NCBI GenBank assembly: GCA_022712235.1
Contig: JALAGW010000159.1
Span: 1 to 15,690, forward strand
DNA length: 15,690 nt
Reading direction: 5' to 3'
Source of the DNA: Brevundimonas sp.
Lineage (GTDB): Bacteria; Pseudomonadota; Alphaproteobacteria; Caulobacterales; Caulobacteraceae
The translations under genes were made by a program, and so were the position numbers. Below the pieces are notes generated by a model that saw nothing but the letters and a program-made list of their open reading frames with translations, was not told where the DNA came from and made no database searches. This document shows positions 15,456 to 15,690 of this stretch, piece after piece; the first letter of the stretch is position 1, and each line of letters begins with the position of its first letter.

Positions 15456-15470
15456 TTAAGGCCTGCTTTA
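15456..15470 (+). promoter_or_regulatory. CtrA-like site in the gcrA promoter
   Basis: TTAA-GGCCTGC-TTTA followed by C is the same variant of the CtrA box seen before podJ. It is 75 bases before the gcrA start codon, where CtrA binding could block RNA polymerase. In Caulobacter CtrA represses gcrA. A GANTC site (GAATC, 15521-15525) lies in the leader between this motif and the start codon. Confidence 0.5.
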
Positions 15471-15545
15471 CGATTAGTAGCAGGTCGAGGCGGAGAAATT
15501 CGTCGGCGACCCAAGATATTGAATCCGATCCCCGGGAGGGTGGCC

Positions 15546-15690
15546 ATGACCACAGCCAGCTGGACTGAAGACCGCGTCGGCGCGCTGAAGAAGCTCTGGC
15601 TGGAAGGCCAGTCTGCGAGCCAGATCGCCAAGACCCTCGGCGGCGGCGTGACCCGCAACGCCGTGATCGGCAAGGTGCACCGCCTGGGCC
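15546..15690 (+). CDS. gcrA: GcrA cell-cycle regulator, N-terminal 48 residues (3' truncated by window)
   Basis: The start ATG at 15546 follows GGGAGG (15534-15539) by six bases. The visible residues, with WTEDRVGALKKLWLEG, SASQIAKTLGG and VTRNAVIGKVHRLG, are the DNA-binding helix-turn-helix of GcrA. In Caulobacter GcrA binds sigma-70 RNA polymerase and activates promoters carrying CcrM-methylated GANTC sites, working out of phase with CtrA. The sigma-binding C-terminal part lies beyond the window. Compared with the Caulobacter protein as I remember it, there is a short N-terminal addition (MTTAS) and one extra glycine, giving GGGVTR instead of GGVTR. Upstream are two GANTC sites, CtrA-like motifs and a weak DnaA-like box, so the regulatory circuit known from Caulobacter is probably kept. 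Confidence 0.93.
   Translation, partial: MTTASWTEDRVGALKKLWLEGQSASQIAKTLGGGVTRNAVIGKVHRLG

Overview
The window is high-GC DNA with the short intergenic gaps and gene content of an alphaproteobacterium in the Caulobacterales, most likely Brevundimonas or a close relative. The strongest evidence is a gene start at the right edge whose product reads as GcrA, the Caulobacter-type cell-cycle regulator, and a 953-residue PodJ-like polar organelle protein. GANTC (CcrM methylation) sites cluster in the promoter region of podJ, and TTAA-N7-TTTA (CtrA-like) motifs occur upstream of both genes.

Layout, left to right. 1-213 is the C-terminus of an MntP-type manganese efflux pump. 299-523 is a small lipoprotein. 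565-641 is a CAT-anticodon tRNA on the minus strand with a recognisable promoter. 837-2063 is a secreted PQQ-dependent aldose sugar dehydrogenase of the YliI/Asd type. 2064-2369 is a 306-base gene-free stretch holding a perfect 32-bp inverted-repeat element and then an 18-bp near-palindrome in the fadA promoter region. 2370-5764 is a two-gene beta-oxidation operon (thiolase, then multifunctional FadB), closed by a clear intrinsic terminator. A second inverted-repeat element of the same family lies at 5849-5970, between fadB and the convergent minus-strand pair of a TauE/SafE exporter and a TIGR02186-type membrane protein. 7854-10715 (minus) is podJ, divergent from a small two-helix membrane protein (10938-11150).

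The right third, mostly on the minus strand, holds argF (11264-12178) downstream of argD (12221-13411), a secreted M28 metallopeptidase (13528-14424) and an ABC-2 permease (14478-15314). gcrA then starts on the plus strand at 15546 and runs off the window.

Functionally this is mostly core chromosome: fatty acid oxidation, arginine synthesis, metal or anion export, envelope proteins and polar cell-cycle control. I see no phage, insertion sequence, CRISPR array, toxin-antitoxin or defence cassette. I found no convincing new multigene system. The items most worth a second look are the regulatory architecture around podJ and gcrA, the dispersed inverted-repeat family, the operator-like palindrome before fadAB, the missing peptidoglycan-binding tail of the PodJ homologue, and the extra glycine in the GcrA DNA-binding region.
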